Shown piece by piece: positions 11,224-22,600 of a stretch of 64,000 nucleotides of DNA. Position 1 is the stretch's first letter, and each line of letters begins with the position of its first letter. The DNA comes from Hoplostethus atlanticus (Eukaryota > Chordata > Actinopteri > Trachichthyiformes > Trachichthyidae). Both the position numbers and the translations under genes were made by a program. The notes below the pieces were generated by a model that made no database searches, had not been told where the DNA came from, and saw only the letters and a list, made by a program, of their open reading frames with translations. The stretch spans positions 496,001 through 560,000 of the forward strand of contig JAXDDX010000055.1 in NCBI GenBank assembly GCA_034670405.1, given 5' to 3'.

Positions 11224-12340
11224 GCTAAAGCTGGCTCACCTCAAAACCTCCCTACCACCCACACTGGACCCCCTCCAATTCATCTATCGCCAGAACAGGT
11301 GTGCGGAGGACGCCATCTCCATGGCACTACACTCTGCCCTCTCCCACCTGGACAACAACAACACCTATGTCAGAATGCTGTTCATCGACTTCAGCTCAGC
11401 ATTCAACACCTTCATCCCCTCCAAACTGATTACCAAACTCGGTGACCTTGGTATCAACACCTCCCTCTGCAACATGATACTGGACTTCCTAACCAACAGA
11501 CCCCAGTATGTTAGGTTAGACAACCACACCTCCTCAACCCTCACCCTGAACACCGGCGTCCCACAGGGCTGTGTGCTGAGTCCTCTCCTCTACTCCCTCT
11601 TCACCTACGACTGCACACCTGTACATGGTTCCAACACCATTATCAAGTTTGCAGACGACACAACGCTGGTTGGCCTCATCAACAACAACGATGAGTCGGC
11701 CTACAGGGAGGAGGTCCAGCACCTGGCGGCGTGGTGCGCCAACAACAACCTGGCCCTCAACACCAAGAAGACCAAGGAGCTCATTGTGGACTTCAGGAAG
11801 TCCAAAGCCGGCACACACCCCCCCCCATCCGCATCAACGGGACGGAGGTTGAGCATGTCGCCAGCTTTAAGTTTCTGGGCGTCCACATCTCCGAGGACCC
11901 TCTCTTGGACCCTCAACACCTTGACCCTGGTCAAGAAGGCTCACCAGCGTCTCTTCTTCCTGAGGAGACTGAAGAAAGTTCACCTGTCTCCTCAGATTCT
12001 GGTGAACTTCTACCGCTGCACCATCGAGAGCATCCTTACCGACTGCATCACAGTCTGGTACGGCAACCGCTCTGTTTCAGACCGGAAAGCACTGCCCAAC
12101 GCATCACCGGTACCTCACTCCCCTCCATTGAGTCGGTCCAGCACAAGCGGTGTCTGTGAAGGGCGCGCAGCATCGTCAAGGACTCCTCTCACCCCAGCCA
12201 CAGACTGTTTACTCAGGCGCTACAGGTCCCTCCGTTCCAGGACCAGCAGGCTCAGGGACAGCTTCTTCCCCTCAGCTGTCACCTTGCTGGAGTTGAATCA
12301 GCACAGCACAGCACAATCAGGAATTTGTTTGCTGTCATAT
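11224..12340 (+). mobile_element. 5'-truncated CR1/L2-type non-LTR retrotransposon (reverse transcriptase)
   Basis: Conceptual translation gives much of a reverse transcriptase: [13 protein letters not shown], then [10 protein letters not shown], the conserved [15 protein letters not shown], the catalytic FADDTT (YADD-like) and [15 protein letters not shown]. The C-terminal part follows: [32 protein letters not shown]. The frame is lost near 11820 in a C-run, so FKFLGVHI is in another frame, and is regained by about 11920. It breaks again after 12100, where [14 protein letters not shown] remains. The endonuclease domain is missing. The catalytic pair is present but the frame is broken, so the copy is dead. 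Exact clade (Rex1/Babar versus L2) is not settled. Confidence 0.85.
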
Positions 12341-12590
12341 TCCTCAGGTGAAAAGCAACTTCTTGTCTTGCTCCAAGTGGTTTATGTGTCTAATGCCAAA
12401 GAAAAGATGCCTTTTACTTTTATTCCTGTCTTCTGCTGCTCCTTAAATCACTTCATTATGAGCCTGTTTTGTTGTACATGTCCTAAAGAAAAATCACTCT
12501 AATATTCCTATTGGGACTTTTAGTGTGTTTCTTGTACTTGATAATCAGTTTACAGTGACATTAGACTCTTTGGTATTTTATGGTTTCACG

Positions 12591-12815
12591 TTAAAGGAAT
12601 AAAACCCATTTTTGGGAGATTATCCCATTGGTCAACTTAAGTGATGAGAACAGAGTCACCAAAATCATTCACGGGTCCCCGGTAGATCATTGGCTCTAGG
12701 CTCCATGATAACACTTTAGCATACACTATGTTGAGAGGTAGTATACCCCATGCTAAAACTTTAGCATTCACTATGTTGAGTGTTTGTATGCTAAAGTGTT
12801 AGCATGGAGCACCGG
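12591..12815. mobile_element. inverted-repeat DNA element fragment, TTAA-type left end
   Basis: The left edge reads TTAA then AGGAATAAAACCC. Inside, 12700-12723 and 12787-12810 are inverted copies of about 24 bases (GCTCCATG, AACACTTTAGCATA) with one mismatch, and ACTATGTTGAG is directly repeated at about 12726 and 12771. The matching right end was not found, so the element appears truncated. Confidence 0.45.
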
Positions 12816-14108
12816 AGCAAACAGTTATTATAGGTTACTATAGTTCTTTTTAATAAGGAAAAATAATTTGACCTCTGTAGGTGTCTAAATTGGCGAGTTG
12901 CTTTGGTTTTACTGAGGTTAACTGCTGATTGTTCTTCGTCTCTGATGGGTTTGAGGTTGCATATTATCTCTGGCAGAGATTGCTATTGCAGAGGTGCAAA
13001 TCAAAACGTTTTGTTATCTCCATTCTGCACAGGGATAACTGTCACGGTTCAAAGCAGATCTAACCAAGATAAGTTACACTTTAATTTCCCCAGCTAATAT
13101 TTTCTCTTTGTTAGGCTGTTTTCAATTTAAAAAAAATTTTTTTTAAAAAACAAATTCCAGTCTCATTCAGTCTGACACCCGACCTTCAAGGCCCCAAACA
13201 TAAATCTCTTATCTTTTCTAATAAATCTGCAGGGGACTTAATTGCATCCACATGAAGTCACATTCATTTTGCTGGTCTCTCACAGGACCTGTATGGCACA
13301 AACACGTAGAAAATACAAAAGAAAGATGTTTTGAATAGAAAATAGAATAGGGATATAAAATATAACACCTTGCTATTAAGTTACTCCAACAAATCTGACA
13401 CCTGAGCCATTTATCATAAACATGTTTATCAGATTACCACTAAGCTATCTTTTTACCAGTGTTGAATGAAATAAGAACTCAAGCCCAAGAGTGCCAAAGT
13501 ATTAGCTTCAGATAACTAATTCAGAACATGGTTGTATTAAGGTACATGGTGTTCATGTCAAAATATAGCTGGCTGCAGATTTGCAATCGCCCACTTAAAA
13601 TTGTAATCAGCAACATCATCCACTGGAATACCCAAACTCAGTAATGCAATTACTTTACTTTTGAGGTAATTTCCCTCCAAGAATCCATAGAATATACTGC
13701 TAGATTAATCATTTATAGACTTGACTTTAAATGCTGTTGTTATCAACTAATATTCCACAATGTGTATAATTATATTAGTTCCCCTTTAAAAATAATTAAA
13801 GAAGCAGTTCCCTATAGTAGTTGTAACCAGGATTACTGTTTTTTTCAATCACGGTTCTCTTCTTTGTATTAGATGTAACCTGTTGCTTCTAAGCCTGCTA
13901 ATGAGTCATAATAAATGAGGCATTTTGACAACCTGCATTCATCAATTTCTGCATTTCATTGTACAGTATGGTACAAGGACAACAGGGCGAGTGAAAAGGG
14001 ACGCTGAACACTGATCAGGCTGAGCTCCGTTAACTTTCCACAGACAGTATCAAAGTAAATGACGTTCTCCATCTCCTCCCTTTACTTAATTGAGCCACAC
14101 GCCGCCCC

Positions 14109-14158
<50 letters not shown>

Positions 14159-14384
14159 CAGCAGGCCATTAAAGATTCATGCTGCACCAAACTTGGCTGC
14201 ATGAGTTCTCTGTGCCCCCTGGTTGTTGTCGTTCTGTGGGTCCGCGGGAATTAACCACGCTCAGCGCTGCACTTCCTCTTCCCATCTGACTTTCCCTCTC
14301 GCTCAAAGCCTGCCAAAGGACTGAGCGACGACAACAGGAAACTGTGTAGCCTCCGGGAGACTCGTATGAAGGACCAAAAATGAC
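12815..14384. other. gene-free AT-rich stretch with a (TG)n microsatellite
   Basis: No reading frame with recognisable similarity. A TG dinucleotide run of about 46 bases lies at 14111-14157. Nothing else stands out. Confidence 0.5.
14111..14157. repeat. (TG)n microsatellite
   Basis: An uninterrupted TG run of about 23 units directly follows a short C-run. Confidence 0.95.
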
Positions 14385-14830
14385 TTAAAGGGTAATTCTG
14401 GTATTTTTAAACCTGGGCCCTATTTGTACATAGTTTGAGGTCTAAATGACTAATAGGTACAAAAGGTTTTGGAATTGGTCTGGTAGATCGCCTCAGCCGG
14501 CAGAAACAGAAGTCTTGCTCAAGGAGAAGTCTCGCTCGCTCGAGGTTAGACAAAGGTTTCTGGTTAAAAAAAGGTCTATCTCTGTAGCGATCCTTTCCGT
14601 AATGTTGTCAGACACTTCCAATAACAATCTGAGCCTGTCAAAAAACAAGCACTTTTAGTGGATGTGCTTTGATCGGGCGCAGTGGCCCCTGCGGATTACG
14701 TTGCAGCCATTGCAGCCCGTTTCGCGACTGCCGGCTGAGGCGATCTACCGGAGCAATTCCAAAACTTTTTGTACCTATTAGTCATTTAGACCCCAAAATA
14801 TGTACAAATAGGGCCCAGGTTTAAAAATCC
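14385..14830. mobile_element. MITE with ~100-bp terminal inverted repeats, TTAA-type
   Basis: The left arm (about 14389-14503) and right arm (14728-14829) are inverted copies. Both carry AAACCTGGGCCCTATTTGTAC, TGACTAATAGGTAC and GATCGCCTCAGCCGGCAG in opposite orientation. The left edge is TTAA followed by AGGGTAATTC. The right arm stops at TTTAAAAAT and lacks about the last 18 bases, so that end is lost. The short interior has no coding capacity. TTAA targets are used by the piggyBac and Kolobok groups; I cannot say which applies. Confidence 0.7.
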
Positions 14831-14849
14831 TGCCGGGACCGAGGTGAGC

Positions 14850-15320
14850 CTGCTGGGAGAGTTTGCGCTGAAAAGCAGCCATCAAGACCGGGCCGTTTTA
14901 TTGTGCTGTGATGTGAACAAAGCGACATTCTGACCGGTTAACTCTCCACTCCCGCCTTAGCTTGCTACAGTGGTGCCTAAACAGGGACACGACAGACAGG
15001 GAAGAGACCGTGGTTCTCCAAGGGGGAGAACAGCGCCATCACCGCGCCGTCATCCACCACCACGGACGGCGACATCGGCAGCATCCACCTGAACTGTCGA
15101 CGTCCAGGCTAGCGGGCCGGTGGCAGTCTCAACGCCGCGCCGATCTGCTGTGCGGCATGTTCACTCGCAGTCAAAAGGGGGTTTTCTCACCTTCTAGATC
15201 TGCTGCCGTATTTGAAGCCGGATGCCCCAGCAAGCACGCCTGCAGAGTTAACGTGCTGTATGCTGGCAGGGAAAGCAAACTGACCGAGTGTTGTGCACTC
15301 TGTCAGTGTGACCTCTGATG
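14850..15320 (+). other. GC-rich stretch with a possible LTR-retroelement primer-binding site
   Basis: At 14970-14987 the string TGGTGCCTAAACAGGGAC resembles the TGGTGCC-starting primer-binding sites used by some LTR retroelements. It is followed by a 118-codon ORF (14962-15318) with no recognisable gag, protease or zinc-knuckle motif. No LTR pair was found, so this may be coincidental. Confidence 0.2.
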
Positions 15321-17215
15321 TGCACAGGGCCTCCGTGGCCTATGGTCTCAGTGCATTAGCTGTCACACATGTCACGCAACAGCAAAGTGACCCAGCTTTA
15401 TCCACATTAAGTCTGGGTGAGCGCATGTACTACACATTCCACGACACTGATAATGATTTGTGTGGATAGCGTGTGATTAGGGGAGACAGAGGGTGTACCG
15501 TAGCCATCAGATGAAAACCTTGTATCTGCAAAGAGACAACTTTTAGGGAAATTGGAACAACACCCTTATTTGCAGTTTGTAGTTATTTCAGTGTGGGGTT
15601 TGAAGCTCAAGCTCTCAAGAACCAGATAAACCTTCAAGTAAAAACATGAAAATCACCAAACCTGCAGTTACAAGGTTACTATACTAGTATACAGTGCCCT
15701 TGCACGATGACCTGGTCTTGCAGGCATATGTTTGTGTTTACATTTTCCTGTGACTAAGGGGTTCATCTCAGAGTAATAGAGTTAGACAGGAGCTCAGTGT
15801 GGAGGCGGGGGGGGGGTACATGCAATCTCTTTTGAATCAACTGTGAACGGAGGGTCAATCCGGAGGACAGATGAGATTGTTTGGATATTAACTCGGGGCA
15901 GAGCGTCCCCTCCGATTCTCTTCCCCCGGGGAATCCAATCTCTACTAGCTCCTGTTGTCTTGCTCCTCGCTCTTGCCAAAAGGAAGAGACGGCTGAACAC
16001 TGCTCCACCCGGGGACGCTGGCAGTAAGGCACCACTTTTAAGGGGGCCCCCGACCATGATGGGGCCCATCAGAGATCAGAGGTGAGGTGATTCTCCTGAG
16101 AGTGTGTGAACGTCTCTCAGCTTTGTAAGAGAGTAGCTCTGGTCAGTCTTTTTGGTGATTCGCTCATTTTGCACCGTGACCTCAAAATGAATCAAACTTC
16201 TTTCAGGTTTTCAAGTTTTTTTTCCTGAGCAGGACAACTGACTGTGCATCATCTCCATCTTCTGAAATGGATCCAGAGAGCCCAGTGTTTCATCCACACG
16301 CTGCTCCAGCAGAGAGGGATTCTCCACCTCACTCTCTCCGATCTAAGCCCTCTGAATCCTCCCACTCGAAGGCCCCGCACGGCAACACGGGCTCCCTAAT
16401 TATGGCCGCTCGCTACGAGCTGGATCTCTGTGTTTATGTGTGTTACAACCGACAGTTGGGCTCGTCTCCATGCAGATGGCCGTGGCCGGGCCTACAGACA
16501 CCAGCTCTCTCTCCCTCCCCCGCGATGATTTAACTCCACCACAAAGACAAAAGGCGCTGCTGGCATCTAAACAGCAATTAAAGTGAAAATGGCCGTGTCA
16601 AATCCAATGACCGTGTTTCCGTTTGTCAAGATAATTATAACTATCTCGGCGGCAACGCGATGCCCAGCTCGGCAGAGAAGAAGACGCAGGGGCGGGTGGA
16701 GGAGGGGAGCGAGAGAGAGAAATAAAGGAAGAGAGAGCGAGAGAGGCCCAGAGCACCATTAAATTACCAACAATAACAACAGAAATATCTGTCAGATTAG
16801 CTACTATTGCTGGCCCCCGGGGGCCCCTGAGCATTCTCCAATCGTAAACATTCTATAACCCTTTTACCCCTTGATTCCTTTAAACCCGGCTGAATGCTTT
16901 GGAGACATATTGCTACCGAGCGGCTCCGGGGGCCGGGTGCTGTGCCACAACAAAGGTGTTCTGCTTTTAATCGGGCGCTTGGCAGCAGTTGAGCGTGTTT
17001 GGTAATCATTGTGAACAGCTGGTCCTTTGCTGGGGCCTTGAACGCACCAGCCATGCTGCAGGGTCTAGCAGCACCGGAAGGACCTTATCACTCTCCCAGC
17101 CGGCTGCTATAGTCTTTTTAACTGTGTTTCGGATTCGACCCGTGTGAGGATTTGCAATATACGGGGCCGATGTTAGCCCGTCAGTGTCGCCCACCACCAA
17201 TACGATGGATATTAT
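15320..17215. other. gene-free stretch; candidate conserved non-coding sequence
   Basis: I found no exon. From about 16530 to 16920 the sequence is repeat-poor, with homeobox-like AT cores (TAATTATAACTAT, CATTAAATTACC) set in GC-rich sequence, as in developmental enhancers. Without an alignment this remains a guess. Confidence 0.35.
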
Positions 17216-17219
17216 TTAT

Positions 17220-17420
17220 TTTTAAGCTTTATTTATCCAGGGAAAGTTGACTGACTCTGTGCTCCTTTTCAGCACTGCCCTGCTTTGCATTCATACCGAA
17301 GCATGCGTCCACTCCTGGAAGCTGTCCAGTGCAACACCAGGCTTTTACTGTTGGCCGCAGAGCAGCTCCACTGCAGCAGGTTGGAGGTTCAGTGCCTTGC
17401 TCTAGGGCACCTCAACAGTA
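17220..17420 (+). repeat. fish interspersed repeat fragment
   Basis: It contains TTTATTTATCCAGGGAAAGT and GTTCAGTGCCTTGCTCTAGG, strings widely repeated in fish genomes. A second, diverged copy is at about 40138-40205 (AAGCTGTCCAGT, TTGGCC, TGCCTTGCTAAAGGACA). Confidence 0.45.
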
Positions 17421-17639
17421 GTTGTTCAGGGACGGTGGGAAGCGCTACTCGTTCACTTTTCCACATTTTTCCCAGCTGGTCCTGGGATCTTGTTTCCAAG
17501 CTTGAAAAATGTGACTGTTCAGCAAGGAAAAGACAGCATAATGGAGTGAAATGATGTGCATGGGTTCAATTTCTGGTAGGTATGTGAAGAACAAACACCC
17601 ACATAAAGCATGGCTTTCTGTGTAATTGATCAATACACT

Positions 17640-19665
17640 GGTTGTCACTGGGAAGACCTTCATCCTCGGGGAATTTTAACAGCTGCTCATTGAGTGAATG
17701 CACGTGTAACGACAGACAAGACGTCACGTGTCAAACTCTCAACAACATAAAACACTTGGCCTTTGATATGGCAATCCACCCCACCACTAGGAGAACATCC
17801 CATAATGTTGTTTCCCTAAGACCCACCTATAAAAGACTACTGGAAAGGGAGAAACCTGTGGGGAAAAAACTGTCCATATTTGGAATAAGGGACAGTACCA
17901 CCAAACTACGAGGGTGCCACCTTTGAGACCTCATCATCACACCTAAATGAGGTGGCCAGTTCTGTATCGACCTTGTAATCCTCACAAAAACCTATAAGCC
18001 ATTTCTCCAAAGGAAGTAAAAAAGCCTACTTAATGAAAGGAAACTGTTATTTAGACGAGGGGATGTATGGGAATTGAACACTGTGTCCAGAGAGGAATAA
18101 AAAGGCAGGTCAGAGCTGACAATAAGCAGTATAAGGACAAGTTGGAGGCCATAAGAGCAATGGGAGAATGGATGACTCCCCCGTCTCTGTATGCCAAATA
18201 AAATCACCATCGACCAATCAGCTGTTAAATATCGCTATTATCGATTGGCCGGCATTTTTTCATCCATTTTTCCAGCTGTCACTTGACCAGCAGTGTGCGC
18301 CATCTCTATGGATAAAAGTCAATTATTGTTCTTGTCCCAAAAACTGCTAAACCATCCTCTCTAAACAACAACCGCCCCATCGCTCTGACACCCCTCATAA
18401 TGATTTGAAAAGGTCATTGAGGGCCACGTTCACAACATCTCATGATCCTCTCAGCACGGGGGGTAGACCTGTTGCCACCCTATTGAGCACACTTTACAAA
18501 CATCTAGATGTTCCCAAATCTCATGCCAAGGTTTTTCCTCTTTGACTTTTCATCAGCGTTTAGCACAGTCAATCCCATCGTTCTAACTGAAAGACTCGGA
18601 CAGACCTCACGCAGAGAACGTATAGCAGGTGAGAGTGGGAAAGTGGCTGTTGGAAACCAGGGTGACAAACACAGGCGTGCCTCAAGGCTGTGTTTCAACC
18701 AGATTGTTGAGTGTTTCTGGACAGCAAACTGAAATTGGAAACAACAAACAAACCACATTCATTAAAAAAAAAATCACAACAGAGGCTTTACTTTTTGAGG
18801 AAATTGAAAATAATCTGCTGGTATAGTAACACAAGGGGTGCTGTGATTATTGTCAGCAAGATGCTTGGGGCCGAGCAGGAATGTCTGAGTGATGTCTACA
18901 GCAGAAGGGCCCCCACTAAAGCTACAAGGGTCTTGTCTGACTCCACCCACCCCTTGAAGAGGGAATTTAAGTATTTTTCATCTGGTCGGCGTCAATAGAG
19001 CAAGACAGTCCCCACAGCTATCGCTCTCATTCATCCTTAACGTGCACGCTGAACTTCTTCAGTTGTTTCAATGCAAAAATATTGGTATCAACATCAGCCT
19101 TCAAAAGCCTTTGGTCAGAACCTATTGACATTAACGACATTAAGTTTGGGATCTTTTTCTACTTTTTGCCTGGGTCAACATTTCAGCGCATTTTCATAAT
19201 AAATTCAGTTTCTACCATTGAATTCAACAGATTAAATTGATTTGAAATGCATGATTAAGTTTCCTTTAAGTCACATTTAAGGAAATTTGGGCTCTTTTCT
19301 ACTTTTCTAGTCTCAATATATCAACACATTTCCACAATGAAGTCATTTTCTATAGTTTCTAGGGATTGAAATGTGGAAGAATATGGTTTGTGATATATGC
19401 TACTAACTATTGTTCCACGCTAGAGTTGTTGGGACCCCACAACTAACTACCTAAATACCTAAATAATACCTAAATATTTTTATTTCCAAAGTGCTCTTAC
19501 TGTAAATATTGTAAATATTGTGTTGGTTTTTTATTGTAAATAGTGTGAACCTGTTATTTTGCCCTTTGCACATTCCTGTTGAGCATTGCCACTTTTTTCA
19601 TTTCACTGCACACCCCGTGTGTGTATGTGACAAATAAACTTCTTGAATCTTGAATAGACTTGAAA
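17640..19665 (+). mobile_element. heavily decayed CR1/L2-type retrotransposon with 3' tail
   Basis: Scattered pieces appear in the right order. The end of an endonuclease domain comes first (NFNSCSLSECTCNDRQDVTC, then SLRPTYKRLLEREKPV). Next is the linker upstream of the reverse transcriptase, NNRPIALTPLI near 18366 and FDFSSAFSTVNPIVLTERLG near 18540. C-terminal pieces QQRLYFLRKLK and SDSTHPLKREFKYFSSGRR follow. The 3' end shows ATTGCCACTTTTTTCATTTC and a GACAAATAAACTTCTTGAAT tail with short tail repeats, typical of this group. There are many stops and frameshifts and the catalytic motif is not recoverable. It is older than the copy at 11224. Confidence 0.75.
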
Positions 19666-22600
19666 AAAGCCTGTTTTGATCTCTAGAGAGACCTTTGTTC
19701 CAACAGTACAGTAATAGTTCAATAAAACGGGCCGTTCTTTTACACATTAATGTCTAACGGGAAGCCTTTAGCACACTTTATGTGTTGTTCAGCATCATGT
19801 TCTTTTGAAGTCGTACTGCCCTACTGCATCTCAGTGTGGGACTGAGTAGAATATAAAAAATGAGTCAGAATATAATTTCTCCTTTGAGTGGATCAAAGCG
19901 TTGTTTTTCCTATTCCCTAAGCATCAAATGACTCATAAGCCAGATGTTTGTCCTGGGCTTTGATACTCGGCATCTATCTGTTTGGCTTGCCCGTGGCAAA
20001 TTGTGGCATTACATGAGAGACAATGACCATTGGAATCTGAACAAAACACAATGTAAAGAATGTGCAGCATGCCAAATGGATAGAAAATAGCTCTGGCTGC
20101 TGGAGGCAAACAGAGGAAATGCCATTGTTTGCCTGCCTTCAGCTCTTTTGTTTATTGTTTTGCCCAGAGGGCCAAGCAAACTCATATCACACTTTTGTTA
20201 GCAATGATTCATCACTGCCTAGCTGCAGGCCTCGGTATTCCTCATCTTTTGTCAGACGTCTTTTTCTAATAATTACAAATTTAATCCCAAGCCGATGTTT
20301 GATAAAATGTGTAAGTATCTGTACACTCTGGAGAGTTGAGTAACAAGGCTGAAGTATACATTTTGACCACAAGATGGGGTGATGGTCATAAGAAACACAT
20401 ATGAGTTTGGCGGCAATATAGTGCAATATATCTGCTACCATTTATCCACCATATCTATAAAATGGTGAAACTGTACTGTATGTATGCATTTGTGTATGTA
20501 TCATAATCCTGTATATGAAAAGCTGTATCATGTCATTTATTTTCTGGATACTAATTCCTGCACAGAAATTAAAAGGTAGGTACTTAAATGAACAAATAAA
20601 AGCACAGTATGTTGTTTCCAACCCACACAAAGCATTACATTTACACTCATTAGTAGAACAAGCTAATGGGTAGGCAAGGATTAGTCCACGGGTCAACCCC
20701 CCCCCCCACATATAACGCATGGATCCATATTGGATAAGATTTTGTCCCAAGAGAAGAACTTGTTGTTTGATATGATGTGATAGAAAATTGTTTACACTGT
20801 AGCTGTGTAGTGGGGTGAGTGAAACCTGTGATGAAAATAGTTCTTCTTAAAGCGGTTATACATAACATAAAACATAAAAATTAAGTGGATAGTTTACGTC
20901 CACTTAATTTTAATCAGCAGAATGTCCTTGTTAGGGGATAACTAAGATGAACTGTCCTTGATAACGTAATGTCAATGATATTGTTTTAACACTAGATGGC
21001 AGTCTCCACATTGCATCCACGCTGGAGCTACTCTAAGGCGCTTCCCTGTTTTTGAATCCAAATGGAAATTAGGCCCACAGGGTATAAACACTCACCCTGA
21101 GCACCTTAAGGCCATCAGTCAGTATTTCCTTGTGCTGTAGGCTATGGTTGCTTGTAAATGGGAGGTCTTGACAGCTGTTGTATCAACAGCTATTCAACAT
21201 CAAAATGTCTGCTCCACTGTAAAAGAGGGAACACAACCACAATGTGCACACACAGTCACATCTGTTGGACACCTTGGCTGTTGTAGGGATCAAACCTGTG
21301 ACCTTTCGGTTGTGGTAAACACCAGGCCTTAGCCCTGCCACCCTTATAGAGATCGGTCTCACAGAGAGCAAGCACTGCAGAAAGGCCACGAAAGCTCAGA
21401 GAACAAAGGAGCCATCCCATCTTCGCTTGCAAAATCAAAACAGCCGGTTAAAACCAGTTTCCAAGGCGGGATGAGGATAGCAACAGTGATCTCACTTGGT
21501 CTCATCCAAAGTGCACAGGGTGAGAAAGAATCAGTGTTGCCATATTGAGTGGGTTTCCATATCTTTTGGCTACGTCTTGGGCTGGTAGATTAAATTTGGG
21601 CGGCTTTTGTCAACATATGGCAGGTTTTTAAAGATTATAAAAACATAGTCTTACCATAATATCTGTCATTTTATGGTCAAAAACACACAGATACAAAATT
21701 CAGTATACTTTGTTGTGTCCGCTCCATGTTTCATTGACATTAATTGTATTCAACTTTGAATTTTTGTCATTCAATTACTTTTTTTATTGACTGTTGCTAA
21801 TAAAATGCTAATCGTTGGGGAAAAGGGACTGCAACAGTTGTTAGCTAGCTCTAGCAGTTTGACGTGATTAGCTAACAATAACAACTGTAATAACTAACCA
21901 ATGCAACGCTATAAAAATCGTTATAATTTGAATGTACAACACAGTCAGGAGATTAGGCTCTATAGCAACGAACGTGTCGACAACAAGCAAATGAAGCAAT
22001 GCATCAGTGCTATTGGAGTCGTTAGCATTTTGTTAGCAAAAATCAATATTAAAAGATGATGCTAGTGGATGCATTTTAATCCCTGGAACAAAACGTAGTA
22101 TATTTTGTGGGTATTCGTTCAATACAGCCCTTATTTTTGACATTTTTTCACAAAGCCCAGGGATTTTGGACTACACACCAAGTGGCAGAGATGCTAATCT
22201 ATGACATACAAAATGATGACGTCCGCTTACGGCGTAAGTCAAGGCTACCCTTAAGCAGATGGAGGCAATTAAAACCAACCCAACAGATGGTATGTGAAAG
22301 CGACTGATGGTTGGGCTTGCATGGGAGTGGAGAGAGAGAGAGGCTACCGGTCCAAACAACTTAAATGAAAGCAGCCATCAATGAAAACATTTCTAATTTG
22401 GGGTTTGGAGATACTCTGTCATTTACCTCCTGGAAAACCAAAACTCTGCACAGTAACACTTTGAAATCAACTTTTTGGCGCTCTGTGTGCAACCGAGGAA
22501 GCTGCCTGTGCATGCAAAGGGCTTTGAACTCACTTTCTTGCTGAGTAATATCTGCTTGAAGGAGTCGACCCCCGGCGTGGTGACATAACTCCAGCCAGGG

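Noticed and set aside
14962-15318. 118-codon ORF as a host gene
   Set aside because: No domain and no splice or promoter evidence; retained only as a possible retroelement leader.
21280-21350. tRNA gene
   Set aside because: Only a B-box-like string is present; no cloverleaf can be drawn, so it is at most a SINE scrap.
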